Shown in pieces: positions 7,822 through 15,920 of a DNA stretch of 41,372 nucleotides (the first letter of the stretch is position 1; each line of letters begins with the position of its first letter). The notes under the pieces were generated by a model, which worked only from the letters and a program-made list of their open reading frames with translations, was not told the origin of the DNA and made no database searches. The DNA comes from JAULUH01 sp032111745 (GTDB taxonomy: Bacteria > Chloroflexota > Anaerolineae > JAAEKA01). The position numbers and the translations under genes were made by a program. The DNA is taken from positions 1 to 41,372 of the forward strand of contig JAULUH010000015.1 in NCBI GenBank assembly GCA_032111745.1, written 5' to 3'.

Positions 7822-7923
7822 TTATGGGGCGCACCTCGCGCAGGCAACGCCGAATCCATCGCCCGACACGATGGGCGATGTGATCATGGGACGGATACGA
7901 TCGAGAACCGATGCGCGATTCAC
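7822..7923 (-). CDS. leader peptide ORF upstream of the ABC ATPase
   Basis: 33 codons from GTG (or 35 from an in-frame ATG at 7929), ending in TAA. A full AGGAGG stands 8 bases before the GTG (only 2 before the ATG), the best ribosome site in this part of the window. The peptide begins MNRASVLDRIRP and ends FGVACARCAP; it has no run of a single amino acid, so a classic amino-acid sensor is not evident. The ORF contains an internal 8-bp hairpin (CATCGCCC with GGGCGATG, 7857-7880) and its last codons form one arm of the 11-bp outer inverted repeat. Translation would therefore alter folding of the tandem terminators downstream. Expression is not shown by sequence alone. Confidence 0.55.
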   Translation of the reverse strand: MNRASVLDRIRPMITSPIVSGDGFGVACARCAP

Positions 7924-7970
7924 ACTCATAACCTCCTACAGAATAGCCAGGCTTCTTGCTTGGCACAGAC

Positions 7971-8000
7971 AGTATATCATGGCGCGATCCCGTTTGTCAA
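7971..8000 (-). promoter_or_regulatory. promoter of the ABC ATPase leader
   Basis: Minus-strand TTGACA (8000-7995), 18-base spacer, TATACT (7976-7971). Transcription should begin near 7964, giving a leader of about 317 bases. Confidence 0.8.
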
Positions 8001-8065
8001 TACCTTTGGGCCACCAGTCGCCAACTGGGCGGTCTCACCGCCGGAAAGTGGCAGGTGCTCAGGGC

Positions 8066-9607
8066 CTATCCCAGGATATCTGCCACCACATCCTGGGCGT
8101 GATAAGGGGTCTGCCCCTGCCGTGAGAGGCGGCGCACGCCGTCCAGCCGGCTGCCCAGGGTGACGATGGCCGGCTCCTCCGTCCACACCCCATCTTGTTT
8201 CTTCACCTGGCCGAGGCCGACGCAGGCCAAAAGCCCGTTACACAGGCAGCGGCGGTCCTCGGTGTTGCGTTCGATGCCCCGATTGCCGACGTATTGCTCG
8301 ATGGGCGCCGCGGGGCAGCGTTGGAAGAGCGTGCGTATCCCGTCTTCGTCCGGCTTGCTCAACCCGCGCTGTTGGAGAAGGCCGATATCACAGATGCGAC
8401 GCCGGGCTTGATAGACCTCATCTTCCGATAGAGTCTCTTTCAGCTGCACCACCTTGAAGGCAAAGCCCGTAGGTGAATGGACCGTGGTCTTCACCAGCGA
8501 GGCATCGTCGATGCCGCTGCGCAGTGCCTTCAGGATGGCCGACCGGTACTCGGGCTTCATACCCGACTCCTCGGCCAGGGCAAAGGCGGAACCGACCTGG
8601 ACGCCGGTTGCACCGGCAGACAGCGCATCCTGCAATCTCGCGTGGCTGCCGTAGCCGCCGGCCAGCCAGAAGGGAATGCCGGTGCTTCTGATAGCGGCCA
8701 GGTCTGCTTCATCTCGCTCGCCGTAGACAGGCTGGCCCTCCGCATCCCTCTTCAAAGGGCCGACAGGGTTGGCATTGTGCCCGCCGGCACTGTGATGCTC
8801 GATGATGAAGCCGTCGGGAGCCTCGCTGTCGCTGCGGGCCAGCGCATTGACCAGGTCCTCGAGCGACGCAATGGCCAGGAAGGCTGGGCGCCGCAGGGGC
8901 GTGCGCGCAAGCGCGCCGCCGGCCACGGCCTTGGGATCAAACGCCAGGGCGAAGTGTTCGCCCGGCCCGGCATACAGGACTCCCAGGCTGCGGGTCACCT
9001 CCTCATGCCGGGCCAGGTGCGAGCAGATGGCCGGCAGGCCCTCAGGATTGCCGGCGCCGACGATGACCCCATCCACCCCGGCCAGCATCGCACCGTACAA
9101 GACATAGATCAGGGGGACTTCGATCTTGTTCAGGAAATTGATGAATACCCGGCCGCTGTGGCCTTCCTTGGCCAGCCACACCTCGGCAAACCCGGTGGCA
9201 ATCAAGAGCTCAATGGTGTTCTCGTCGAGCTTGAGCAGGTTTGGCCCTGAGAGGCCATTGGCAGCCGCAAAGGTCATCGTGCCCTGCTCGGAACGCACCA
9301 CCTGCATGGGCGCACTGCGGAAGCGCGCATCGGGGGTCTTGCCTCCCTCAACAAAATAGCGGTCACAGATCTTGCGTCCTAGATCGGTAGCGAACGCGGT
9401 GTCAAGCGCGCTCAGAGCGCGCCGTATATGCCCGCCTGGATCCCCGAGCTGCAGGAGCCTCACATGGACCACGTCCAGCGCCGTCCCGGAAACGGTGCCC
9501 GCAGCCTCGCCAGGCCGTTCCGAGGCCACCGCTTTCGCCAGCCGCCAGTTTGATACATAGACGCCCATACCACCCTGGATGAGTCGGATCTGCTGCAAAA
9601 ACTCCAT
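8066..9607 (-). CDS. nitronate monooxygenase / 2-nitropropane dioxygenase-like flavoprotein (long form)
   Basis: 513 aa from the ATG at MEFLQQIRLIQ; upstream in-frame codons (to 9712) read like untranslated leader. The FMN-binding TIM-barrel signatures of the NAD(P)H-dependent flavin oxidoreductase family are present: IQGGMGV near residue 10, GVDGVIVGAGNPEG, HHSAGGHNAN in the centre, LAGGYGS and GATGVQVGSAFALAEES. The family normally spans 320-360 residues; this one carries an extra C-terminal region (about 130 aa) with CPAAP and CLCNGLLAC segments, similar in length to PfaD-type enoyl reductases. It could oxidise nitronates or reduce enoyl thioesters; sequence alone does not decide. It seems monocistronic. 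Confidence 0.8.
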   Translation of the reverse strand: MEFLQQIRLIQGGMGVYVSNWRLAKAVASERPGEAAGTVSGTALDVVHVRLLQLGDPGGHIRRALSALDTAFATDLGRKICDRYFVEGGKTPDARFRSAPMQVVRSEQGTMTFAAANGLSGPNLLKLDENTIELLIATGFAEVWLAKEGHSGRVFINFLNKIEVPLIYVLYGAMLAGVDGVIVGAGNPEGLPAICSHLARHEEVTRSLGVLYAGPGEHFALAFDPKAVAGGALARTPLRRPAFLAIASLEDLVNALARSDSEAPDGFIIEHHSAGGHNANPVGPLKRDAEGQPVYGERDEADLAAIRSTGIPFWLAGGYGSHARLQDALSAGATGVQVGSAFALAEESGMKPEYRSAILKALRSGIDDASLVKTTVHSPTGFAFKVVQLKETLSEDEVYQARRRICDIGLLQQRGLSKPDEDGIRTLFQRCPAAPIEQYVGNRGIERNTEDRRCLCNGLLACVGLGQVKKQDGVWTEEPAIVTLGSRLDGVRRLSRQGQTPYHAQDVVADILG

Positions 9608-9761
9608 GGTTGTTAACTCTTTCTCCAACGACAACAGGGCGCAGGCCGCACCGCCGGCCGCGGCAGCCAACCAAAATGTAACCCCGCCCGAGGAACCATG
9701 ACTGCCGATCAACCTACATCTGGCTGCAGAGATTCCCTTGACCGGTACAAGTCAGGCACAG

Positions 9762-9770
9762 ATTATATCA
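9762..9770 (-). promoter_or_regulatory. extended -10 promoter of the nitronate monooxygenase gene
   Basis: Minus-strand TGATATAAT: a perfect TATAAT (9767-9762) with a TG one base upstream. The TGA is also the stop codon of the upstream SanA-like gene. No good -35 element is seen, as expected for extended -10 promoters. Confidence 0.55.
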
Positions 9771-10487
9771 CATATCGTCCGAATCGCTCATATCTGCCGA
9801 TAACCAGCCCGTTGTCAGGGCCGCGTCCGCCGCCCGGTCCCCGTACAGCTCGATAGCCTGGCGGGCACGCAGCACGGGCACCGGCCGCACGACCTTCACG
9901 TCCAGCCAAGCCCGCAAGGTAGCCACGGCATCCCGCAGGTGATAGTACGAGGATGCCCGATAAGCCCGCCGGTCTGCAGCGTAACCCACCGCCTGGATGT
10001 CCATGTTGGCACAGGTGAAAAGCGCGCGGGGCAGGTGAAAGCCCTGGGTAACCAGCACGGCCTGGCTAACACCAAAGATCGTTGCCGCCCGATAGCACGT
10101 GTCGTAGGTGCGGAAACCGGCCGGATCCTCCGCGATATCCCTGGCGGGCACACCCTGCTCCAAGGCGTAGTCCCGCATGCTGGCGGGCTCGTCGTAATAG
10201 TGGGAGTCCCTACCGCCGCTGACCAGAAGCTTCTGCACCCGGCCCTGGCGGTACAGGTCGATGGCGGCATCCATGCGGTCCCGCAGCACCGGGCTTAGAC
10301 GTCCATCAGGACGCACACCGGCACCAAATACAATAGCTACGGGCTGGGCCGGCACCCGGTCCACCTCGGTCCATATCAACCTGTCGTAGCGCCACTGGAC
10401 CCACCCGTAGATGGCCGCCCCTGCTACCAGCAGGAGCATAAGGGTCGCCGCGGCCAGCCAGAGTATTCCTCGCACCTGAGTCTCCAT
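9768..10487 (-). CDS. SanA/YdcF-like DUF218 membrane protein
   Basis: 239 aa. A single N-terminal transmembrane helix (ILWLAAATLMLLLVAGAAIYG) anchors a DUF218 domain: AIVFGAGVRPDGRLSPVLRDRMDAA, LVSGGRDSHYYDE, then the Asp/Asn-rich middle and VTQGFHLPRALFTC. This order matches SanA (vancomycin-exclusion) proteins, which act at the cell envelope and are proposed to influence peptidoglycan or its precursors. The start is uncertain: AGGAGG directly abuts the ATG at 10487, so the in-frame GTG at 10475, with GGAG 6 bases before it, may be the true start. The stop codon overlaps the promoter of the next gene. Confidence 0.82.
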   Translation of the reverse strand: METQVRGILWLAAATLMLLLVAGAAIYGWVQWRYDRLIWTEVDRVPAQPVAIVFGAGVRPDGRLSPVLRDRMDAAIDLYRQGRVQKLLVSGGRDSHYYDEPASMRDYALEQGVPARDIAEDPAGFRTYDTCYRAATIFGVSQAVLVTQGFHLPRALFTCANMDIQAVGYAADRRAYRASSYYHLRDAVATLRAWLDVKVVRPVPVLRARQAIELYGDRAADAALTTGWLSADMSDSDDM

Positions 10488-10651
10488 CCTCCTCAATCAG
10501 CCAACATCTATGACTGATTGTCCCAGATTTCGCCCGGAAGGTGGGTAAGTCCACCTACAAAGGCACATTGCTGGTGTAGAATCCCTCCAACGGCATAGAG
10601 CTCACAAGGCTGCCGTTAGTTCTACCGCCATCACATCTTAAGGAAGCAACC

Positions 10652-11599
10652 TTGCAACTCAACGGGCTACACCATGTTACTGCCGTTACATCCCAAGCCA
10701 GGGCTAACGTGCAGTTCTACACGCAGGCTCTGGGGATGCGCCTGGTCAAGAAGACGGTGAATCAGGACGATGTTTCGGCCTATCACCTCTTCTACGGCGA
10801 CGAGCTGGGTAACCCGGGCACCGAGCTGACCTTCTTCGATTGGTCGCACATGCCACCCAATCACAACGGCCCTGGTTCCATCGCCGCCACCGCCCTGCGC
10901 GTCGGAGGCCTGGAGGCGTTACACTGGTGGGCAGCACGGCTCACGCAACTCGGGATCCCTCACAGCGGCATCGTGCAGTTTCACGGCCATGCCATGATCC
11001 GCTTCGCCGACCCTGAGCGCCAGTCCTTGGCCCTGGTGGACGACGAAGGCACCCCGGGAGGAGCGCCCTGGCTGTACAGCCCAGTCCCCCAAGCCTATGG
11101 CATAGGCGGACTTTACGCTAGCACGCTGATCGTACAGGAGCTCCAGTGGACCGGCCACGTGCTCACCGAGATCATGGGATACGACATGACGAAGACATAC
11201 GAGACCGGCGACGGCGAGCGCACAACGGTCTTCGAGCTACAGGGTGGTGGCGCAGGGAACGAGCTCTACGTGGTGGAGCAGCCCAACGGCCGGCCGGGCT
11301 CCCTGGGGGCTGGCGGCGTGCACCACATTGCGTTTCGGGTGCCGGATGACCGGTCGCAGCTGGCTTGGCAGCAGCACCTGGCAGCTTCCGGCCTGCGAGT
11401 CACCGAGATCATCGACCGCTTCTACTTCAAATCCATCTACTTCCGGATTCCCGGAGGTATTCTGTTCGAGATTGCGACCGACGGCCCGGGCTTTGCCACG
11501 GACGAAGACCCGGCACACCTGGGGGAGAGGCTGGCTCTGCCGCCCTTCCTTGAGCCGCACCGGCAGCAGATCGAGAAGGGTCTGAAACCGCTCGACTAG
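10652..11599 (+). CDS. ring-cleaving dioxygenase-like VOC protein (MhqO family)
   Basis: 315 aa with a TTG start; AAGGAA lies 6 bases upstream and no better start exists. Two vicinal-oxygen-chelate modules: residues 1-140 beginning LHHVTAVTSQ, and 150-290 with GGVHHIAF and GILFEIATD. Predicted metal ligands are His7 or His8, His224 or His225, and Glu273. The arrangement matches MhqO/PcpA-like proteins, Fe(II)-dependent enzymes that open hydroquinone-type rings and are often induced by quinone stress. The gene stands alone, converging on the YbdK operon. Substrate assignment is inference. Confidence 0.85.
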   Translation: MQLNGLHHVTAVTSQARANVQFYTQALGMRLVKKTVNQDDVSAYHLFYGDELGNPGTELTFFDWSHMPPNHNGPGSIAATALRVGGLEALHWWAARLTQLGIPHSGIVQFHGHAMIRFADPERQSLALVDDEGTPGGAPWLYSPVPQAYGIGGLYASTLIVQELQWTGHVLTEIMGYDMTKTYETGDGERTTVFELQGGGAGNELYVVEQPNGRPGSLGAGGVHHIAFRVPDDRSQLAWQQHLAASGLRVTEIIDRFYFKSIYFRIPGGILFEIATDGPGFATDEDPAHLGERLALPPFLEPHRQQIEKGLKPLD

Positions 11600-11600
11600 A

Positions 11601-11627
11601 CCTGGGTCTGGCAGGGATCAGACCAGG
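11601..11627. repeat. hairpin at convergent gene ends
   Basis: CCTGGGTCTG and CAGACCAGG form a 9-bp stem with one bulged G around an 8-base loop, overlapping the last codons of the minus-strand ligase gene. Neither strand has a T run after it, so it may only be an RNA 3'-end stabiliser. Confidence 0.4.
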
Positions 11628-12766
11628 TTGGTCTCCGCCACCAGGTGATCGACCACGGCGCGCAGGGCCTCCTGCGAGTTGGCGTCCCCACCGTGATCCC
11701 GATAAACTCGCAGCTGGCGATCGGCGCTGGTGCCGTGCTCCAGGATGCGGTAGATCGGCTCCACCTCCTGGCGGCTGCCCAGCTTGTCGATCTGCTCGTC
11801 CACCAGCAGCAGCAGCTCGCGCACCAGCTGCTTGGTGGGCACCTCCTCCTCCTTGCCGAAGTCGATCATCTTGCCGTCGAGGCCATAGCGCAGGGCGCGC
11901 CATTTATTCTCCTCGATCAGGTCACGGCGATAAGACCGGAAGGTCATGTTGCGCTTGCGCAGCTCCCACAGCCAAGCTACGATGGCCTGCAGCAGCGCCG
12001 CGATGGCTACCGCCTCATCGACCCGGGTACAGATGTCGGGTGCCCGGAACTCCACGGTCGGGAAGGCGTAGTGGGGCCGCACGTCCCACCACACCTTCGA
12101 GCCGTCCACAATTGACCCGGCGTTGATCAGGGTCTGGATGAAGCGCTCGAACGCTGCCCACGAGCTGAAGGACTCGGGGATGCCGGTACGGGGCATGTCC
12201 TCGAACACTACCGAGCGATAGGACTTGAAGCCGGTGCAGCGGCCAGCCCAGAACGGGGAGCTGGTAGTCAGGGCCAGGATATGGGGCAGCATGTAACGCA
12301 CGGTGTTCATGCAGTCGATGGCCAAGTCGCGATCCTCGACGCCGATGTGCACGTGCATGCCGAAGATCAACATGCGCTGGGCCACCATCTGCATGTCCTC
12401 CACCGTCTTCTCGTAACGCTCGAAGGGAGTGATCTCCTGCCCCAGCCAGTGGGAGAAGGGATGGGTGGAGGCCGCGGCGATCTGCAGCCCGCGCTCGGCG
12501 GCGATGGTGGAGATGGTGCTGCGCTGCTCTACCAGGGCCTCCATCAATTCCGCAGCAGTCCTGCACACAGGAGTGCCCAGCTCCACCATGGACGCGTGTA
12601 GCTCAGGCTTGACCGCGCCCAGCTTGAGCTCGCCCTTCTTGATCTCCAGCGCCCCCCCCTTGCTCTCCATGAACTGGGTGATGTATGACTTGAGCTCCCG
12701 GGTTCGGGGATCGATGATCTGGTATTCTTCTTCCACACCGATGGTCAGCGACGGCGGTTTGATCAT
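11618..12766 (-). CDS. YbdK/GCS2-family carboxylate-amine ligase, copy 2 of the operon
   Basis: 382 aa from the ATG at MIKPPSLTIG, with GGAG 8 bases upstream; 16 further in-frame codons upstream are rejected. Glutamate-cysteine-ligase type 2 signatures: TIGVEEEYQIIDP at residues 8-20, MHVHIGVEDRDLAIDCMN in the centre, SSPFWAGRCTGFKSYRS, and EENKWRALRYGLDGKMIDF near 290. Enzymes of this family join a carboxylate to an amine with ATP; E. coli YbdK has weak glutamate-cysteine ligase activity. It is closely related to the gene 22 bases upstream, evidently a tandem duplicate, and ends the four-gene amidoligase operon. The true substrate is unknown. Confidence 0.88.
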   Translation of the reverse strand: MIKPPSLTIGVEEEYQIIDPRTRELKSYITQFMESKGGALEIKKGELKLGAVKPELHASMVELGTPVCRTAAELMEALVEQRSTISTIAAERGLQIAAASTHPFSHWLGQEITPFERYEKTVEDMQMVAQRMLIFGMHVHIGVEDRDLAIDCMNTVRYMLPHILALTTSSPFWAGRCTGFKSYRSVVFEDMPRTGIPESFSSWAAFERFIQTLINAGSIVDGSKVWWDVRPHYAFPTVEFRAPDICTRVDEAVAIAALLQAIVAWLWELRKRNMTFRSYRRDLIEENKWRALRYGLDGKMIDFGKEEEVPTKQLVRELLLLVDEQIDKLGSRQEVEPIYRILEHGTSADRQLRVYRDHGGDANSQEALRAVVDHLVAETNLV

Positions 12767-12788
12767 GCCAGGTGCTCCTGTAGGGCTC

Positions 12789-13931
12789 TCACGCCACCCC
12801 CATCGTCTCCGCAACGATAGAGTCCACCACGGCCCGCAAGGCTACCTCGCGGTTCCCGTTGCCACCGTGGGCCAGGTAGATCCCGCGTTGGCGCTCGGCG
12901 CTGGTGCCGTGCTCAATCACCCCATACAGGTGGTTGATCTCCTGGCGGCTGCCCAGGGCGTCTACATAGGGGTCTACCAGCCGCAGCAGCTCCCGCAGCA
13001 GGCCGCGCGCGGGCAATTGCTGCTCCTTGCCGAAGTCGATCAGCTTGCCCTCAATCCCGTAGCGCTCAGCCCGCCATTTGTTCTCGTCGATCAGGGCAAG
13101 AGGGTATACCCGGAAGCTCACGTTCCTCCGGCGCAGGTCATACAGCCAGGCCACAATAGCCTGCACCAGCGCCACCAGCCCCAGGGCATCGTCCAGCCGG
13201 GGGCACATGTCGAACACCCGGAACTCCAGGGAGGCATGGGTTGGATGGGGCCGGATGTCCCACCAGATCTCCATCTCATCGAGAATACAGTTGGTCTTGC
13301 GCAGCAGCGCCACGTAGCGCTGGTACTCTTCGGGAGATGTGAACTTCTGCGGGATACCGCTGCGCGGCAGGTTGTCGTGCAATATTGACCGGTAGGACTT
13401 CAGGCCGGTGAAACGGCCAGCCCAGAAGGGTGAGCTGGTGGATAGGGTCAGAAGATGGGGCAGCACGTAGCGCACGACATTCATACAGTCTATGGCAAAC
13501 TCAGGGTCCTCCACGCCGATGTGCACGTGCATGCCGAAGATGAGCAGGCGATGGGCGATGACCTGCAGGTCAGGTTCCAGGGCGCGGTACCGGCCATGGA
13601 GGGGCACATCCGGCTGCTGCCAGGAGGCGAAGGGATGGGTGCCCGCGGCTGCCACCAGGAGGCCGCGGTCCCGGGCCAGGTCACAGATGGCGCGGCGCTG
13701 CCTGGTCAGTGCGCTGCGCGCCTCGTGGATACCGGCGCATGACGGGCTGGCCAGGGCCCCGATCGACTCCGTCAGCTCTTCGCTCAGCGGCGCATCCTCC
13801 TCCCGGCCCCGCCAGATGGGCAACTCCGTGCCCGAAGCCCGGGTGACGATGAAACGCAGGTTGCGACTCTCAGGGTCGACGATCTGATATTCCTCTTCGA
13901 TGCCGATGCGCAGTGAGGGTGGCTGGGCCAT
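12789..13931 (-). CDS. YbdK/GCS2-family carboxylate-amine ligase, copy 1 of the operon
   Basis: 380 aa from the ATG at MAQPPSLRIG; GGAGG 5 bases upstream decides the start over an ATG four codons earlier. The same motifs as its neighbour are present: RIGIEEEYQIVDP, MHVHIGVEDPEFAIDCMN, SSPFWAGRFTGLKSYRS and DENKWRAERYGIEGKLIDF. Differences cluster in the stretch after the first strand (RASGTELPIWRGRE versus TQFMESKGGALEIKKGE) and in the central segment that in family members shapes the acceptor site, suggesting the two copies use different substrates or form a heteromer. It starts 24 bases after the ATP-grasp stop. Confident on family, not on reaction. Confidence 0.88.
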   Translation of the reverse strand: MAQPPSLRIGIEEEYQIVDPESRNLRFIVTRASGTELPIWRGREEDAPLSEELTESIGALASPSCAGIHEARSALTRQRRAICDLARDRGLLVAAAGTHPFASWQQPDVPLHGRYRALEPDLQVIAHRLLIFGMHVHIGVEDPEFAIDCMNVVRYVLPHLLTLSTSSPFWAGRFTGLKSYRSILHDNLPRSGIPQKFTSPEEYQRYVALLRKTNCILDEMEIWWDIRPHPTHASLEFRVFDMCPRLDDALGLVALVQAIVAWLYDLRRRNVSFRVYPLALIDENKWRAERYGIEGKLIDFGKEQQLPARGLLRELLRLVDPYVDALGSRQEINHLYGVIEHGTSAERQRGIYLAHGGNGNREVALRAVVDSIVAETMGVA

Positions 13932-13955
13932 GTGCGCCTCCACGGTGCCCTGGGT

Positions 13956-15341
13956 CTAGACGAAAGCGGTGCCGGCGACGACCATGGTGGGCACAGTAGT
14001 GCCACCACCGGCAGTCACGTTCAACAGGCCGCCGGCTGAGAGCCGGGTCAGGCACCCGCCGGCATAGGTGCCGTCGAACATGAAGGGATCGAAGTCCACG
14101 AGCCGGGGCTCGAAGCTGAAGCTGCCATCGGCCTTGATCACGGGATAATCCTCGTAGGCTATAGGTACCCGTACCTGCACAACGGTGGGCTGGCGCAGGG
14201 CCTCGGCCACGGCCTGCTCCCAGTCGTGGTCCGAGGTGTCCCAGCCCAGCACCACGCCCTTGCCGCCATACTCGTCGTTGGGCTTGAGCACCAGTTGCTC
14301 GCGCTGGCTGAGGATGAACGGGATCAGGTCGATCGGCTGGCCGTTCATCTGCGTGGTCCGTTCTTCCACGCGGCGGGTCCAGGGGATGTGGCGATGGATC
14401 GCCTCCAGCTCCGGCCGGGTGAAGAGCCCGGCGTTGCGCTCATCGCTCAACACCGCCAGGCTGGCCTTCTTGTGCAGCAGCTTGCAGGAGAAGCGGTTCA
14501 TCATGCACACCGCCCGGTCCCGCACGGCATAGACGATAGGATGCTCAGTGCCAAACTCGGCCAACAGCTCATGGGTCAGCACGCGCTTGTAGACAAAGTC
14601 CACCGGCCGGCCGGCCGCCAGCAGCCTGTCGCCAGCATAGTCCATATCATGGGGATCGACGATGAACGCCTCGATGCCATGGCTGGCGAAGTACTCCTGG
14701 AACAGGACGAACTCGCTCTCTGTCGGCACCCCCTTCCAGTCGACGATCGCCACGGCTGGCAGGGCGTGCCCTCCCCACTGGCGATAGATGCGCAGCATGG
14801 TCTGCAGGGCCGCCGGCCGGGCCCACAGGGGCCGCACCGGCATCCTCTGGCGAAATGCCTGCAGCAGCGGCGTGCGCAGGAACACCTCAGCCAGGCCGTC
14901 CTCGTAGGCCACTGCCGCCGGACTCTCAGCATTGTACTCCAGAAGGTGCAAGGTGGCCGGCTGGCCGTTGCTGCCCGCATGGACCAGGCTACAATCCAGG
15001 CGCCCGATGGGCACCGGCAAGTCGATGCCCGCCTCATAGCCGATGATCACCTCTTCCTCGGGCGTCAGCCAGACCTGGCTGCGCAGGGCCGGGCTGGCCA
15101 GCATCGCCGCATAAGCCTTGTTGAAGGCGGACACCAGGACATGGCTGATGCGGCAGGCCGCTTCCCACTCCTCGACGCTGACGAACTGGGGGCGCAACGC
15201 GTTGGAGAGCAGGCGCTCGCCGAAGCTCAGGTGCTCCTGGCGCATCCCCTGCTCCAGAACCGCCCAGCTGCTGGCCAGGCGCTCGGGGGTGCACAGGTCG
15301 TGGTAGGCGCCGACGATCGAATGGATGTCAGAGGTTAGCAT
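13956..15341 (-). CDS. circularly permuted ATP-grasp ligase (glutathionylspermidine synthase-like)
   Basis: 461 aa. The C-terminal third carries the ATP-grasp core: LVLKPNDEYGGKGVVLGWD (about 342-360, the nucleotide-binding Lys and Gly-rich loop) and VQVRVPIAYEDYPV followed by FEPRLVDFDPFMFDG. Earlier come LEYNAESPAAVAYED (about 131-145) and KRVLTHELL/NRFSCKLLHKKASL, in the order known for circularly permuted ATP-grasp enzymes. These form amide bonds through acyl phosphates and are found with GCS2-type ligases in predicted peptide-tag or small-peptide systems described by comparative genomics. Here it is flanked by an unknown 140-aa protein and two YbdK-like ligases, all on one strand with short gaps. 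Confidence 0.82.
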   Translation of the reverse strand: MLTSDIHSIVGAYHDLCTPERLASSWAVLEQGMRQEHLSFGERLLSNALRPQFVSVEEWEAACRISHVLVSAFNKAYAAMLASPALRSQVWLTPEEEVIIGYEAGIDLPVPIGRLDCSLVHAGSNGQPATLHLLEYNAESPAAVAYEDGLAEVFLRTPLLQAFRQRMPVRPLWARPAALQTMLRIYRQWGGHALPAVAIVDWKGVPTESEFVLFQEYFASHGIEAFIVDPHDMDYAGDRLLAAGRPVDFVYKRVLTHELLAEFGTEHPIVYAVRDRAVCMMNRFSCKLLHKKASLAVLSDERNAGLFTRPELEAIHRHIPWTRRVEERTTQMNGQPIDLIPFILSQREQLVLKPNDEYGGKGVVLGWDTSDHDWEQAVAEALRQPTVVQVRVPIAYEDYPVIKADGSFSFEPRLVDFDPFMFDGTYAGGCLTRLSAGGLLNVTAGGGTTVPTMVVAGTAFV

Positions 15342-15398
15342 AGGGTGTGATGAGGCTTGGCTTGCTTCCAGGAGAGTCGAGGCCGCGACCGGGGTCGC

Positions 15399-15821
15399 TC
15401 AGTTCTCAGGCTGAGATAGTGGGGAGATGGGAACGCCGCGGCCGGTCCACCCGGCCTCCTCGGCCTCGGCCTTTGCCGCGTCCCGCTCCACGAACACCAG
15501 GGGGAAGGGCACGTCACGCTGGTCCAAGAGCAGTCCGGCGCGGGTCAGGCGCAGCAGCAGGTGGTACTCCTGGCCCGGAGCCGGGCGTCTGAGATGCATG
15601 GTGAGCGACACATAGGTGTGCTGCACGTCCACCATGACCATGGACGCCTGCGGCTGCCCGTCCGGGCCCAGGATCACCATCTCCAGCTCAGGATGCTCCC
15701 CAAAATCGGTGAGTTGGACCCGCGCCCAGACTCGGGTCAACTCCGGATAGGGCAAGGCCTGGGCGCGTAGGAAACGCGGGGGATCGCTCTCGTGCATGAA
15801 CCCAATGGGTTGAGTCATCAT
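15399..15821 (-). CDS. unrecognised 140-aa protein, first gene of the amidoligase operon
   Basis: 140 aa (138 from the second of two adjacent ATGs). I do not recognise a family. The sequence alternates short hydrophobic strands (TRVWARVQLTDF, ELEMVILGPDG, ASMVMVDVQHTYVSLTMHL, EYHLLLRLTRAG, PFPLVFVER) with turns, as in an all-beta sandwich, and ends in an Ala/Glu-rich tail. No signal peptide, no membrane segment and no obvious catalytic motif. No clear Shine-Dalgarno precedes the ATG; expression may depend on read-through past the tRNA-Sec terminator or a weak promoter not seen. Its stop lies 57 bases before the ATP-grasp gene, so it is probably a partner or substrate-binding subunit. Confidence 0.65.
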   Translation of the reverse strand: MMTQPIGFMHESDPPRFLRAQALPYPELTRVWARVQLTDFGEHPELEMVILGPDGQPQASMVMVDVQHTYVSLTMHLRRPAPGQEYHLLLRLTRAGLLLDQRDVPFPLVFVERDAAKAEAEEAGWTGRGVPISPLSQPEN

Positions 15822-15843
15822 GGCAGGCCGAACGCAGGCAATG

Positions 15844-15887
15844 AAAATACAAAGGTCGCCCGAGGACTGGAGAGGTCATCGGCGACC
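15844..15887 (-). terminator. intrinsic terminator after tRNA-Sec
   Basis: Minus strand: GGTCGCCGA (15887-15879), 15-base loop, TCGGGCGACC (15863-15854) with one bulged G, followed by TTTGTATTTT (15853-15844). It separates the tRNA-Sec unit from the amidoligase operon. Confidence 0.6.
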
Positions 15888-15920
15888 TGGCAGGGACGTT
15901 GCCGCTACAGGCGACATCAG

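Larger units (their letters stand above)
7683..7929 (-). promoter_or_regulatory. candidate transcription attenuator in the ABC gene leader
   Basis: The 418 bases between the ABC gene and its upstream neighbour hold only regulatory structure. Read on the minus strand: a 33-codon ORF, then four copies of the palindrome ACGGCCGT (7798-7791, 7767-7760, 7748-7741, 7716-7709). Copies 1+2 form a 12-bp stem followed by TTGTTTTT, copies 3+4 a 12-to-13-bp stem with one mismatch followed by CTCTTTTT; copies 2+3 can pair to give the mutually exclusive form. An outer 11-bp inverted repeat (7829-7839 with 7683-7693) joins the end of the leader ORF to the region before the ABC ribosome site. The layout resembles 1:2, 2:3, 3:4 attenuators. 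Function is inferred. Confidence 0.6.

Noticed and set aside
11601..11627. Hairpin as a bidirectional terminator
   Set aside because: The stem is bulged and no T run follows on either strand, so I list it only as a repeat.
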